Part shown: positions 16,112 through 24,216 of the stretch, in pieces
How the letters are laid out: each line of letters opens with the position of its first letter
Numbering within the stretch: the first letter of the stretch is position 1
DNA from: Bacillota bacterium
GTDB taxonomy: Bacteria; Bacillota; Clostridia; Lachnospirales; CAG-274
DNA: 63,695 nt
Assembly (NCBI GenBank): GCA_017460805.1
Contig: JAFUAF010000009.1
Span: 1-63,695, forward strand
Direction: 5' to 3'
Translations under genes and position numbers: made by a program
The notes under the pieces: model-generated
Databases searched by the model: none
What the model saw: only the letters and a program-made list of their open reading frames with translations
Told to the model about the DNA's origin: nothing

Positions 16112-16962
16112 TTATTTACTCCTTTCCGCAATTTTCTTTGATATTCCCGTCAGTCTTGAAATTTGCCTGACAGACAAGCCTTTATTTCTTAGTTCAGCAG
16201 CGACATTTATCTGTACATCTCTTGGCATTTCGGGCAAGTTTGTTATTGCTTTCCTTTTATAAATTTTATTTATGATCTCAATCGCGGCGTTATCGCTTAC
16301 ACGAATTCTATTTTCAATTATATCCATAACTTTATCGTCAACATTTTCTTCGTGAAACGCCTTAAAATTATTTAAAGATATAATATCAAACAAAAATTCC
16401 GTATCGGCATAAACACTCTTACCAAAGTATTCACTATAACTCGAAAACCTATAATCGGAATAATCCGCACAAATTCCCGCTTTAATTGGGTTTTTGTGAA
16501 TATACCTTGCAACTTGCAGCAGATATGTTTCCGATTCGACAGGTTCGCTTTTAAATCTATCTTGAAAGAGATGTCCGACTCTTTGATATTTTACATTGTA
16601 ATAATATAAACTATGAGAAGGGAGAAAGCTCGCTTTCTCAATTCGATTAGTTTATCTGAGCAATATCGTCACATTAGTGACGATATTGGGAAGGTTTGAG
16701 GAAGAGTTATCTTCCGATACTATACAAACTTGACCACAATGCTTTTCATTATTGTTGAAAGCGGCGTTTCGTCCGTCTTTATCAACAAATGTATGTGATT
16801 TCCCATAAGACAATATGCCAACAGCATAAAATCATATCGTCTTTTATATTCCGATACAATAGTGTGATCTTCCGCATCAAGAAAAATTTACTGTTTATTA
16901 TTTCCTCTTAAAATTATATGATAGATATTGGTACTGCTTTGGTTTCTTGCTGACCTTGCCAT
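16112..16962 (-). pseudogene. REP-associated tyrosine (Y1/HUH) transposase, disrupted
   Basis: Minus-strand translation from 16962 gives MARSARNQSSTNIYHIILRG and NNKQ, then an in-frame TAA, then IFLDAEDHT and the HUH-bearing LLAYCLMGNHIHLLIK, ending IMKSIVVKFV. A block of about 116 bp (roughly 16607-16722) interrupts it and shifts the frame. It then resumes as YYYNVKYQRVGHLFQDRFKS, YLLQVARYIHKNPIKAG and a C-terminal HTH (GLSVRQISRLTGISKKIAERSK). This is the RAYT organisation: Y1 nuclease plus a C-terminal DnaA-like/HTH part. At least two lesions make it inactive. RAYTs mobilise small REP palindromes, several of which lie in this window. Confidence 0.85.
16607..16722. mobile_element. Short palindromic insertion in the RAYT pseudogene
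   Basis: About 116 bp that break the RAYT reading frame between FV and YYYN. It contains GAGAAAGC-tc-GCTTTCTC (16622-16639) and the perfect 12-bp stem CAATATCGTCAC-atta-GTGACGATATTG (16661-16688). TA or ATAG-like repeats flank it, but the exact ends are ambiguous. No coding capacity. Confidence 0.6.
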
Positions 16963-17061
16963 AAATACACCGCCGTAAATTGATTTATAAATATGATAAC
17001 ATATTTAACTTTTATTATCAATCATTTTTCTTTGTATTTTGCGTCGTTTCAAGAAAACTTG

Positions 17062-17090
17062 TTGCAGTTTTATGTGTTATATGCTATAAT
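17062..17090 (+). promoter_or_regulatory. Promoter of the small HTH regulator
   Basis: TTGCAG (17062-17067), 17 bp, TATAAT (17085-17090) preceded by TGC (extended -10). The transcript would carry about 115 nt of leader with a short ORF before the regulator gene. Confidence 0.65.
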
Positions 17091-17135
17091 TTTTGTAAAT
17101 AAATGTTTTACTCAAGAGCTGAAAGAGATGTGTTT

Positions 17136-17189
17136 ATGAAAAATATAAAATTACCGGCGGAGACAAAAAACCGTCCAAAAACACCGTAA
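17136..17189 (+). CDS. Possible leader peptide upstream of HTH gene
   Basis: ATG at 17136 behind GAAAGAGAT opens a 17-codon frame (MKNIKLPAETKNRPKTP). An ATG in the same frame at 17103 would give 28 residues but lacks a ribosome site. Its stop lies in a small hairpin AACACC-gtaaa-GGTGTT (17180-17196), right before the regulator ribosome site CGGAGG. It could be a translated regulatory leader or simply chance. Confidence 0.35.
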   Translation: MKNIKLPAETKNRPKTP

Positions 17190-17210
17190 AGGTGTTTCGC
17201 GGAGGATATT

Positions 17211-17453
17211 ATGACACTTAACGATGCAATCATAAAAAGAATATACGAAATTTGTGATAATAAAAATATCACACTCAACAAACTATCGACTATCTGCGGT
17301 ATAACGCAATCTACCCTTAACAATATAGTCAGCAAAAACAGCCTGAGACCCACAGTTTCAACAATCAAAAAGATTTGTGACGGTGCGGAGATGGAGCTTG
17401 CGGAGTTTTTTGATACCGATTATTTTCGTCGGCTCGAGCAGGAAATAAAATAA
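17211..17453 (+). CDS. XRE-family helix-turn-helix regulator
   Basis: 80 aa, nearly all HTH: ITLNKLSTICGITQSTLNNIVS covers helices 2 and 3, followed by RPTVSTIKKICDGAEMELAEFF, the typical Cro/C1 domain ending. No sensor domain. CGGAGG ribosome site. It has its own promoter and terminator and stands next to a broken transposase, so its targets are unknown. Confidence 0.85.
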   Translation: MTLNDAIIKRIYEICDNKNITLNKLSTICGITQSTLNNIVSKNSLRPTVSTIKKICDGAEMELAEFFDTDYFRRLEQEIK

Positions 17454-17455
17454 AA

Positions 17456-17498
17456 ACACCTGTTTTATCCGCCTTTATACGACCGATAAAACAGGTGT
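17456..17498 (+). terminator. Bidirectional terminator between HTH gene and dCMP deaminase
   Basis: Perfect 14-bp stem ACACCTGTTTTATC / GATAAAACAGGTGT with a 15-nt loop, placed between two convergent genes. Confidence 0.75.
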
Positions 17499-17506
17499 GA
17501 TAAACT

Positions 17507-17959
17507 TTATTCTTTTTCGTAGACCTCAAACTGTATGCCGCTGTCTTTTAAAAGTTCCTCGCTTAATTTATCGGGGTACATTTTGCCCGCAACTATGCGC
17601 ACGATACCTGCGTTTATTATCTGTTTAAGGCACATATTGCATGGGCTGTCGGTCACATACAAAGTACCGCCCTTACAGCTTACGCCGTTTACCGCACATT
17701 GGGTAATGGCGTTGTTTTCGGCGTGTACAGCACGGCAAAGCTCGTGTCTTTGGCCGCTCGGTATGCCCATTTCCTGCCTTAAACAACTGTTCAGGTCACA
17801 GCAGTTTGGCAGGCCTTTCGGCGCGCCGTTATAGCCCGTCGCCAAAAGCTGATTGTCCTTGACTATAACCGCCCCCACCTGCCGTCTTATACAGGTAGAA
17901 CGCTTGCTCGCCAATTCCGCCATACTCATAAAATATTCATCCCAGCTTATTCTTGCCAT
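17507..17959 (-). CDS. dCMP deaminase family protein (ComEB-like)
   Basis: 150 aa starting at MARISWDEYFMSMAEL behind GAGAGG (a GTG 9 nt upstream touches the ribosome site). Zinc deaminase motifs HAENNAITQCA and PCNMCLKQIINAGI, plus a His/Cys-rich insert (CCDLNSCLRQEMGIPSGQRHELCR) with the C and H residues that bind a second zinc in dCMP deaminases. It probably converts dCMP to dUMP for thymidylate synthesis. It is the last gene before the convergent HTH gene. Confidence 0.9.
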   Translation of the reverse strand: MARISWDEYFMSMAELASKRSTCIRRQVGAVIVKDNQLLATGYNGAPKGLPNCCDLNSCLRQEMGIPSGQRHELCRAVHAENNAITQCAVNGVSCKGGTLYVTDSPCNMCLKQIINAGIVRIVAGKMYPDKLSEELLKDSGIQFEVYEKE

Positions 17960-18001
17960 TTGTTCCACCCTCTCAACTATACTTTTATGATCTTATACCG
18001 A

Positions 18002-18604
18002 TCAAAACATACCAATATCAAAAGGCATATCTTTTCCGCCCGAAAAATAAAGTTCCGTCACATCATCGGGGTCTTCAAAATGGTTTTCCGAGAAAACCGC
18101 CTGATCATACGGAAGATCAAATTCATCTTCAAAGATCGTCAGCGCCTCCTCGGCAAAAACATGATCTTCTTTCACGGTGTTTTTAAAAGCATCAATATTT
18201 TTTATCTTCTTTTCCCAAGCCGAAAAATCGGTCTCTATCGGTATCTCCATATCGTATACCTGTCCAACCACGGCACAGGCATTTATTTTTTCTCTGCTGT
18301 TTACAAGACCGATAAACAGAAAATCGCTGTCAACACAGGTAAAAGCCAATACATCGGTATCAAATGCCGCCGAAAAAGGCTCGGCAGGCGATATTTTGCC
18401 CGTTGGGTCGCTGATACCGAGCAAAGACGACGCGACCGTTACCCAATCGCTGTCGGCAGGCGCATATACCGCCGCAGATATAAAACCCGTTTCGTCAGGT
18501 TCAAAACCTTGTTTGCCAAATTCTGCCGCAATAACTTCATTAAGTTTTTGCATATCAAAATTATCGTTCTTTTTTATATGTACATTTGAAAAAAACATTC
18601 CCAT
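18002..18604 (-). CDS. Hypothetical protein, acidic
   Basis: 200 aa, acidic, no signal peptide or membrane segment, with a clear AAAAGGAG ribosome site. The start MGMFFSNVHIKKN and a central DSDWVTVASSLLG look like a Firmicute family of unknown function that I cannot name. It lies 42 nt upstream of the dCMP deaminase in the same direction. Confidence 0.7.
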   Translation of the reverse strand: MGMFFSNVHIKKNDNFDMQKLNEVIAAEFGKQGFEPDETGFISAAVYAPADSDWVTVASSLLGISDPTGKISPAEPFSAAFDTDVLAFTCVDSDFLFIGLVNSREKINACAVVGQVYDMEIPIETDFSAWEKKIKNIDAFKNTVKEDHVFAEEALTIFEDEFDLPYDQAVFSENHFEDPDDVTELYFSGGKDMPFDIGMF

Positions 18605-18692
18605 TTTTATCGCTCCTTTTCGTATAAAACCTTTTTAATAAGTTTAACACATCGGAGTTTTAATGTCAACAATTTTATGCAAACCAAATTTA

Positions 18693-19427
18693 TTATATTC
18701 TTTGTCTTACCGCTTCATATATCATTATCCCCGCGGCAACTGCGGCATTCATAGACTCCGCCCGACCGGGCATGGGGATAATAACAAGTTCCGATGCCAA
18801 AGCCGATACCTCGTCGCTTATGCCGTTTGCTTCGTTGCCTATTATAATGCCGACACGGCCTGTCATATCGGCTTCAAAACAGCTTTTTTTGCCTTTAAGA
18901 TGTGCGGCGAGAGTTTTTATATCCGTGTTTTTCAAAAACTCGATCAAATCTACATTTCTGTACACGGGCAGATGAAAGACAGAGCCCATTGTACTTCTTA
19001 TCGTTTTAAGATTATAGGGGTCGGCACAGCCCTCGGACAGCACAACCGCATCTGCACCCGCCGCATCTGCCGTTCTGATTATCGTGCCTAAATTTCCGGG
19101 GTCTGCTACCCTGTCAAGCAGCACGACAAAGCCCGCGTTTTTCATATCGTTTATATCATATTCGGGTATCCTGCAAACACCCAGTATTCCCTGCGGACTT
19201 ACCGTATCGGAAATTTTATCAAAAATATCGCTTCTTGCGGTATACACCCTTTCATACCCGCCAAGATCGCCCCTGTAGTCCTCTCTTGCAAGCACATACA
19301 CGGGTTCTGCCTCGCTTATAAGCCTTTCGCCCTCAACTATAAAAAGTCCCTTTTGCTCACGGTATTTCTTTTGTTTAAGGCTGTTTATCTCTTTTATTAT
19401 CTTGTTTTGTGAACTTTCTATATACAT
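18693..19427 (-). CDS. TrmH/SpoU-family RNA 2'-O-methyltransferase
   Basis: 244 aa. N-terminal SpoU substrate-binding domain (KIIKEINSLKQKKYREQKGLFIVEG) and a SPOUT knot domain with motif 1 VADPGNLGTIIRTADAAG, motif 2 IIIGNEANGIS and motif 3 PMPGRAESMNAAVAAGI. It methylates a ribose in rRNA or tRNA using SAM; the TsnR/RlmB-like layout suggests 23S rRNA but the site is not known. Divergent from aroC. Confidence 0.9.
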   Translation of the reverse strand: MYIESSQNKIIKEINSLKQKKYREQKGLFIVEGERLISEAEPVYVLAREDYRGDLGGYERVYTARSDIFDKISDTVSPQGILGVCRIPEYDINDMKNAGFVVLLDRVADPGNLGTIIRTADAAGADAVVLSEGCADPYNLKTIRSTMGSVFHLPVYRNVDLIEFLKNTDIKTLAAHLKGKKSCFEADMTGRVGIIIGNEANGISDEVSALASELVIIPMPGRAESMNAAVAAGIMIYEAVRQRI

Positions 19428-19486
19428 TGTCCGTCTCCGAATATGAATTTTTTACACTTAAAACTTGCAAAATTTTAATTTTACCA

Positions 19487-19515
19487 TTGTCAAACGACAA
19501 AAAACGTGATATACT
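19487..19515 (+). promoter_or_regulatory. Promoter of aroC-lysA
   Basis: TTGTCA (19487-19492), 17 bp, TATACT (19510-19515) with TGA before it (extended -10). No tryptophan or lysine riboswitch or T-box is visible in the 60-nt leader. Confidence 0.65.
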
Positions 19516-19577
19516 GTTAACTGTATTTATTTTACCATATAGTTTCATTTTTTTCAATAACAAAAAGGAGTGTTTAT

Positions 19578-20675
19578 ATGTCAGGCTCCACATTCGGAAA
19601 TATTTTTAAAATAACCACCTGGGGAGAGTCTCACGGCAGGGGCTTGGGCGTTGTGATAGACGGCTGTCCCGCAGGCATACCGCTTTGTGAGGAAGATATA
19701 CAGCGCGACATGGACAGGCGCAAGCCCGGTCAGTCCCGCTACACCACCCAGCGAAGCGAAGCCGATAAAATAGAGATAATGTCAGGTGTTTTTGAGGGTA
19801 AGACCACAGGCACGCCCATCTCTCTTATGGTGCTTAACACAGACCAGCGTTCACGCGATTATTCGGCTATTTGTGATGTTTACCGTCCGGGTCATGCCGA
19901 TTACGGCTTTGAAACAAAGTACGGCTTTCGCGATTACCGCGGCGGCGGACGTTCTTCTGCAAGAGAAACGCTTGCAAGAGTTGCGGCGGGTGCTGTCGCC
20001 AGGAAAATTCTTGCCGAACTGAATATAAAAGTCGATGCCTACACCGTTTCGATAAACGAAATAGAAATAGACAGGAATAATTTTGATTTGGCGGAAAGAT
20101 TCAACAATCCCGTTGTTATGCCCGACAAGGCGGCGGCGGAAAATGCGCAGGCGCTGCTTGATACCGCTATCAAAAACCTTGACAGCGTGGGCGGCGTGAT
20201 AGAATGTTGTGTGACGGGTCTGCCCGCAGGCATAGGCGAGCCAGTATTTGACAAGCTGGATGCAAGTCTGGGCAGGGCGATATTCTCGATAGGCGCAGTA
20301 AAAGGCGTTGAATTCGGGCTTGGTTTTGAAGCGGCCAAAATTTACGGCAGCCAAAATAACGACAATTTCACTTTTAAAGACGGAAAAGTCGAAAAGCTGA
20401 CCAACAATTCGGGCGGCATTTTAGGCGGCATATCGGACGGAAGCGAGCTTATTTTAAGAGCGGCGTTCAAACCCACCCCATCTATCGCGCAGCCGCAGAA
20501 AACCGTAAACAGCAAAAACGAAAATATAGAAATAGAGATAAAAGGCCGACACGACCCTATCGTCGTACCCCGTGCGGTCATTGTCGTAGAAGCTATGACA
20601 GCGATCACCCTTGTCGATCTTCTGCTTATGAATATGTCGGCAAAAATGGATAATATTAAAAAATTTTATAACTAA
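19578..20675 (+). CDS. aroC: Chorismate synthase AroC
   Basis: 365 aa, full length. Signatures WGESHGRGLGVVIDGCPAG at the start, the FMN/EPSP-binding GHADYGFETKYGFRDYRGGG and SSARET(L)ARVAAGAVA, and DSVGG near 210. It converts EPSP to chorismate, the last common step of aromatic amino acid synthesis, and requires reduced FMN. Ribosome site AAAGGAG. It is 12 nt upstream of lysA. Confidence 0.96.
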   Translation: MSGSTFGNIFKITTWGESHGRGLGVVIDGCPAGIPLCEEDIQRDMDRRKPGQSRYTTQRSEADKIEIMSGVFEGKTTGTPISLMVLNTDQRSRDYSAICDVYRPGHADYGFETKYGFRDYRGGGRSSARETLARVAAGAVARKILAELNIKVDAYTVSINEIEIDRNNFDLAERFNNPVVMPDKAAAENAQALLDTAIKNLDSVGGVIECCVTGLPAGIGEPVFDKLDASLGRAIFSIGAVKGVEFGLGFEAAKIYGSQNNDNFTFKDGKVEKLTNNSGGILGGISDGSELILRAAFKPTPSIAQPQKTVNSKNENIEIEIKGRHDPIVVPRAVIVVEAMTAITLVDLLLMNMSAKMDNIKKFYN

Positions 20676-20687
20676 AGGAGAGTAAAA

Positions 20688-21938
20688 ATGTCAGGAATAA
20701 ACACAAAAGTAACGGACAGCGTAAACTTTTTTCAGGGCAATGACCCCAAAAAGCTTGTCGAGGAATACGGCAGCCCCTTATATGTATATAATGAAAGAAT
20801 TCTTCGCGAAAGATGCCGCGAGATAAAGAACCTTGTTTCTTATCCCCATTTTTCGGTAAACTACTCCACCAAAGCAAACAACAACCTTGCGTTTTTACAG
20901 ATAGTTCACGAAGAGGGTCTTAATGTCGATGCAATGAGCCCCGGCGAAGCACACGTTGAAATGCTTGCAGGCTTCAAGCCCGAGCAGATCTTCTTTATCA
21001 GCAACAATGTATCAAAGGAAGAGATGCAGTATTTTATAGACCGTAATATAACAATGAGTGTTGACTCGCTTTCACAGCTTGAACAGTACGGTCAGCTCAA
21101 TCCGGGCGGCAAAGTTGCGGCACGCTTCAACGGCGGTGTCGGTGCAGGCCACCACGAAAAAGTCGTTACCGCGGGCAAAAAGACAAAATTTGCCATCAAT
21201 CCCGAATACATCCCCGAATTTAAGGAGATACTCAAAAAGTATGATTTAAAACTTGTCGGCATAAATCAGCATATCGGTTCGCTTTTTATGGACGGCGACA
21301 AGTATATCGAGGGCGTTAAGGCTATACTTGAAATTGCAAAGCAGTTTGATGACCTTGAATTTGTAGACCTTGGCGGCGGTTTCGGTATTCCTTACGAGAA
21401 ACTCAACGACCAGCCCCGTCTTGATTTGAAAGACTTAGGCGAGAAACTTTCAAAAATACTTTTTGACTTCGCAAAGGAATACGGCAAGGAGCTTACATTC
21501 AAGGTAGAACCCGGCCGTTATATCTCTGCCGAGTGTTCCGTACTTCTGGGCACAGTTCACGCCGTAAAACAGAATAATGTACATAAATTTGCAGGTACCG
21601 ACCTTGGTTTTAATGTGCTTATCCGTCCCGCTATGTATGACTCTCACCATGATATAGAAGTTTACAACGACAGCACCGAAACAGAGGAAATAACCGTTGT
21701 CGGAAACATCTGCGAAAGCGGTGATATAATCGCACATGACAGAGTTCTTCCCAAAGTGACCGAGGGCGACATCATCGGCGTACTTGATGCAGGCGCTTAC
21801 GGCTACTCAATGGCTTCAAACTATAATAACCGCCTCCGCCCCGCTGAAATTCTTATCCGCGAAAACGGCGAAGTCGTACTTACAAGAAAACGCGATACTT
21901 TTGAAGACCTTACAAGAAATTTTATACCGCTTAAATAA
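20688..21938 (+). CDS. lysA: Diaminopimelate decarboxylase LysA
   Basis: 416 aa alanine-racemase-fold decarboxylase. PLP lysine in NYSTKANNNLAFLQI (residue about 63), His in GINQHIGS, glycine loop DLGGGFGIPY, substrate residues in EPGRYISAE, ICESGD and DAGAYGYSMASNYN. It makes lysine from meso-DAP. Second gene of aroC-lysA; a terminator follows. Confidence 0.95.
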   Translation: MSGINTKVTDSVNFFQGNDPKKLVEEYGSPLYVYNERILRERCREIKNLVSYPHFSVNYSTKANNNLAFLQIVHEEGLNVDAMSPGEAHVEMLAGFKPEQIFFISNNVSKEEMQYFIDRNITMSVDSLSQLEQYGQLNPGGKVAARFNGGVGAGHHEKVVTAGKKTKFAINPEYIPEFKEILKKYDLKLVGINQHIGSLFMDGDKYIEGVKAILEIAKQFDDLEFVDLGGGFGIPYEKLNDQPRLDLKDLGEKLSKILFDFAKEYGKELTFKVEPGRYISAECSVLLGTVHAVKQNNVHKFAGTDLGFNVLIRPAMYDSHHDIEVYNDSTETEEITVVGNICESGDIIAHDRVLPKVTEGDIIGVLDAGAYGYSMASNYNNRLRPAEILIRENGEVVLTRKRDTFEDLTRNFIPLK

Positions 21939-21942
21939 TTTA

Positions 21943-21977
21943 AAAGCCGACGCTGCCAAAAATGCGTCGGCTTTTTT
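21943..21977 (+). terminator. Terminator of aroC-lysA
   Basis: AAAGCCGACGC / GCGTCGGCTTT with a T tract, right after lysA. Confidence 0.85.
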
Positions 21978-21981
21978 CTGT

Positions 21982-22056
21982 CGTGAACATCAGAAATATT
22001 TATACGTTCACTATATGATGAATGTAAGTCATACACAGAACCGTCCGTCCTCACCT
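21982..22056. repeat. Degenerate GTGAACGT palindrome plus clostridial palindrome arm
   Basis: CGTGAACATCAGAAATATTT..ACGTTCAC (21982-22011), followed by TATATGATG, matches the perfect copy at 22834-22864 and its GATATGATG tail. At 22034-22056 ACACAGAACCGTCCGTCC is an arm of the GGACGGTTCT family. The two repeat types thus lie side by side between lysA and yajC. Confidence 0.6.
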
Positions 22057-22061
22057 TAGGA

Positions 22062-22397
22062 TTATTCTTCCGCCGTTGTAACCTCAGCTATTGCACTCTT
22101 CTTCATAAGTATGCAACAGCCTTTATTCTCGCCTCCAAATCTAACGATCACATTTTCTCCGGTTATGTCTACGACCACACCATAAAAATCACCGGTGGTC
22201 AACACCACGTCTCCAATTTTCATTGTTTTGAGCATTTCCTGCCGTTTCTTCCATTTCTTCTTCTCGGGATTATAGAGTAAATGATAGAATACAAATACCA
22301 ACACGATAATGGAAATGATATAGGAACTCAACATTCCTCCCGCCGTTTCGGCAGAAGCCACTGCATCACCACTCAATAAAGCAAAAGACATATTCAT
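22062..22397 (-). CDS. yajC: Sec translocase accessory subunit YajC
   Basis: 111 aa: one membrane helix (YIISIIVLVFVFYHLLY), the YNPEKKKWKKRQEMLKTMKIGDVVLTTGDFYGVV block that defines YajC, and a C-terminal basic/beta part (VIVRFGGENKG). In bacteria YajC associates with SecDF-YidC. Here it stands alone, without secDF or tgt. AAGGAGG ribosome site. Confidence 0.92.
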   Translation of the reverse strand: MNMSFALLSGDAVASAETAGGMLSSYIISIIVLVFVFYHLLYNPEKKKWKKRQEMLKTMKIGDVVLTTGDFYGVVVDITGENVIVRFGGENKGCCILMKKSAIAEVTTAEE

Positions 22398-22426
22398 AAT
22401 TTATTCCTCCTTGTGCCTCTTCAATA

Positions 22427-22671
22427 AGGGGCTGTCGCATTAAAATTTATCTTGAAAATCAGCGATTAAGCCCCTTTTAACAATTCTATTAACATTATCA
22501 GCGTCGCAGACTTTAAGCCGCAGGCGGAAACCGCGTTTTCGCCGAGGAGAAAAACTTGATTTTTCAAACCTTACAGGCATCAAGTGACAGCTTGCTGGCG
22601 CGCAGTATGACTGCAAATTTGGCAAAAAACCTGTTTTTTGCCAGAGGGTGGAGCTTAACGCGACACCCCCT
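22427..22671. mobile_element. TA-flanked MITE of about 245 bp
   Basis: Left end AAGGGGCTGTCGCATTAA and right end TTAACGCGACACCCCCTT are inverted repeats with two mismatches over 19 bp. TA dinucleotides flank it (22425-22426 and 22672-22673), as for IS630/Tc1-mariner target sites. No coding capacity inside; a GGCAAAAAACCTGTTTTTTGCC hairpin lies near the right end. It differs in sequence from the 4771-5032 element. Confidence 0.75.
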
Positions 22672-22673
22672 TA

Positions 22674-22930
22674 CTATAACTTCTATTCAACATTATACCA
22701 CAGAATTCCGGAAAAGCATATACTAAAATTAATAAATTCCGCAATTTCTTTCAAATTTATTTACGAGCTTGTCAAAGACAACTATTGCAGCCACTTTGGC
22801 AGACCCGCAAAAGACCCGAACGGTCAAAACTTGCGTGAACGTCAAAAATATTTTGACGTTCACGATATGATGTGGCTAATAAATAATTGTACTCAAACGA
22901 GCTTAGGACCGATCATTTAATTTGCTTACT
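22674..22930. other. Non-coding spacer downstream of sseB
   Basis: AT-rich DNA between the MITE and the sseB-like gene. Apart from the perfect palindrome at 22834-22864 I see no gene, promoter or terminator. Confidence 0.5.
22834..22864. repeat. Perfect GTGAACGTC palindrome
   Basis: CGTGAACGTCAAAA-ata-TTTTGACGTTCACG, a perfect 14-bp stem. Same core as the hairpin inside the MITE at 4873-4911 and the degenerate copy at 21982-22011, with a shared ATATGATG tail. Confidence 0.8.
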
Positions 22931-23752
22931 TTAAAACAACCCGAAAAATTTCTTTTTGCTTTTATAGAACGGCTCACCCTCGGCGGCTTTTTTTCCCAGA
23001 CCATCCTTACAGTTCACCATATCCAAAAACATATCGGGCGGCAGGAATTTTTGTGCAACCTCTGCTATGCCCGCAAAGACCTTATTTCTGTCTCCTCTGA
23101 AATCAACGGCAAACAGGAAGCTTTTTTCATTGTCTCTCTGCATCAGTTTAAGCCATATAGCCTTTATGTTTTTAACACCTTTTGCGTATTCGATAACGGC
23201 ATCGACCATTTCTTTCGGATATTCCGCAGGATCTCCGAGCAGGACTTGCGTTTCCTTGTCTATCACAAATTCTTTATGTCCCGTGGTATTGACATCCTTT
23301 ACACGTTTAAGGGTCATTACATCTTCATTTGTCATTATAAGATTATGGCTGAACGGGTTTATCACAAGCCCCGCTTCACTGCCCTTTAACATAGCGTAAT
23401 AGTCCTCAAAAGTCATTACCCATGTACTGACATCCCCGTCTTTGAATGTCTCCCACTTGCGCAGTTCCTGCCAATCGGTAAAAGCGGGGATAAAAGGCTT
23501 GCCCTCGGGCCCCGATAAATTTACAAAACCGATTTTGCTGTTTTCTTTTATGGTCGCTTTGCCGTCTTCTCCGTGTTCGATATCCGCCTCGTCCACATTT
23601 ATTACGGACAAAAATTTTGCATTAAGCGCTATCTCCTGTGCTGTCTTGTTCATGCAATCCCGCAGTTCGTCCTCGGTCTTTGCATTTTGTCTTATTTCAA
23701 GCAGTTCCACAAGTTTCGGGTTTGTTATCGGCTCATTAACATTTATATCCAT
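22931..23752 (-). CDS. Enhanced serine sensitivity protein SseB family
   Basis: 273 aa from the ATG at 23752, placed 6 nt after AAGGAG; the longer GTG frame would include this ribosome site. It carries an SseB N-terminal domain (PKLVELLEIRQ, then FIPAFTDWQELRKW and GSEAGLVINPFSHNLIMT) and a C-terminal SseB_C region (WLKLMQRDNEKSFLFAVDFRGDRN). The family was named for serine sensitivity in E. coli but its biochemical role is unknown. Monocistronic, divergent from rplJ. Confidence 0.85.
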   Translation of the reverse strand: MDINVNEPITNPKLVELLEIRQNAKTEDELRDCMNKTAQEIALNAKFLSVINVDEADIEHGEDGKATIKENSKIGFVNLSGPEGKPFIPAFTDWQELRKWETFKDGDVSTWVMTFEDYYAMLKGSEAGLVINPFSHNLIMTNEDVMTLKRVKDVNTTGHKEFVIDKETQVLLGDPAEYPKEMVDAVIEYAKGVKNIKAIWLKLMQRDNEKSFLFAVDFRGDRNKVFAGIAEVAQKFLPPDMFLDMVNCKDGLGKKAAEGEPFYKSKKKFFGLF

Positions 23753-23866
23753 AGTTTTCTCCTTATTTTCTGTCACTTGACATTATAATAACATCATGGT
23801 ATTATCATAACAGATACCAAAGCATATTTCAATATTTCAATAGAATAAAAAAATTAAAAAAAATGC

Positions 23867-23895
23867 TTGACACATCAATATATATGTTGTATAAT
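23867..23895 (+). promoter_or_regulatory. Promoter of rplJ-rplL
   Basis: TTGACA (23867-23872), 17 bp, TATAAT (23890-23895) with TTG upstream: a near-perfect SigA promoter, as expected for a ribosomal protein operon. Confidence 0.8.
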
Positions 23896-23902
23896 ATTCA
23901 TT

Positions 23903-24005
23903 GTGCCGTAGACAGCAGGTGTCGAAAGACGTAACGTAGATCAACCTGCCGAGGATGTAAGATTTGTTTATTTCACCTCTCTGCATACGGCCGGGAGGTT
24001 TTTTA
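23903..24005 (+). promoter_or_regulatory. Ribosomal protein L10 leader
   Basis: The transcript starts with GTGCCGTAGACAGCAGGTGT, then CAACCTGCCGAGG, and ends in CACCTCTCTGCATACGGCCG with GGGAGGTTTTTT, a terminator-like hairpin. This is the conserved Firmicute L10 leader: the L10(L12)4 complex binds the kink-turn region and lowers expression of its own operon. About 210 nt of further leader without a recognisable element separate it from rplJ. Confidence 0.88.
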
Positions 24006-24216
24006 TATTCAAATTAAACGGCTCCATTTTTTATAGGACACCGAAAAAAATTCCTTTGAAGCATAACACAGAGAATTTTTTCAAGAGCAAGGAAATCGTC
24101 CGCAGGAATAGCAGAAAAAGCTATTTCAATGACGTTTGACGCAGCTATTGAGAAAATTATCACGTTATGCAAAAAATGAATTTTAAGAGGTGTACAACAA
24201 TAAGGAGGTGTAAGTT

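Noticed and set aside
17960..18638. Plus-strand ORFs of 153-209 aa opposite the hypothetical acidic protein
   Set aside because: The minus-strand gene has a proper AAAAGGAG ribosome site and normal composition, while the plus frames have neither.
22648..22920. 90-aa plus-strand ORF across the second MITE end and the palindrome
   Set aside because: It begins inside the MITE right end and runs through a perfect palindrome; no ribosome site and no resemblance to known proteins.
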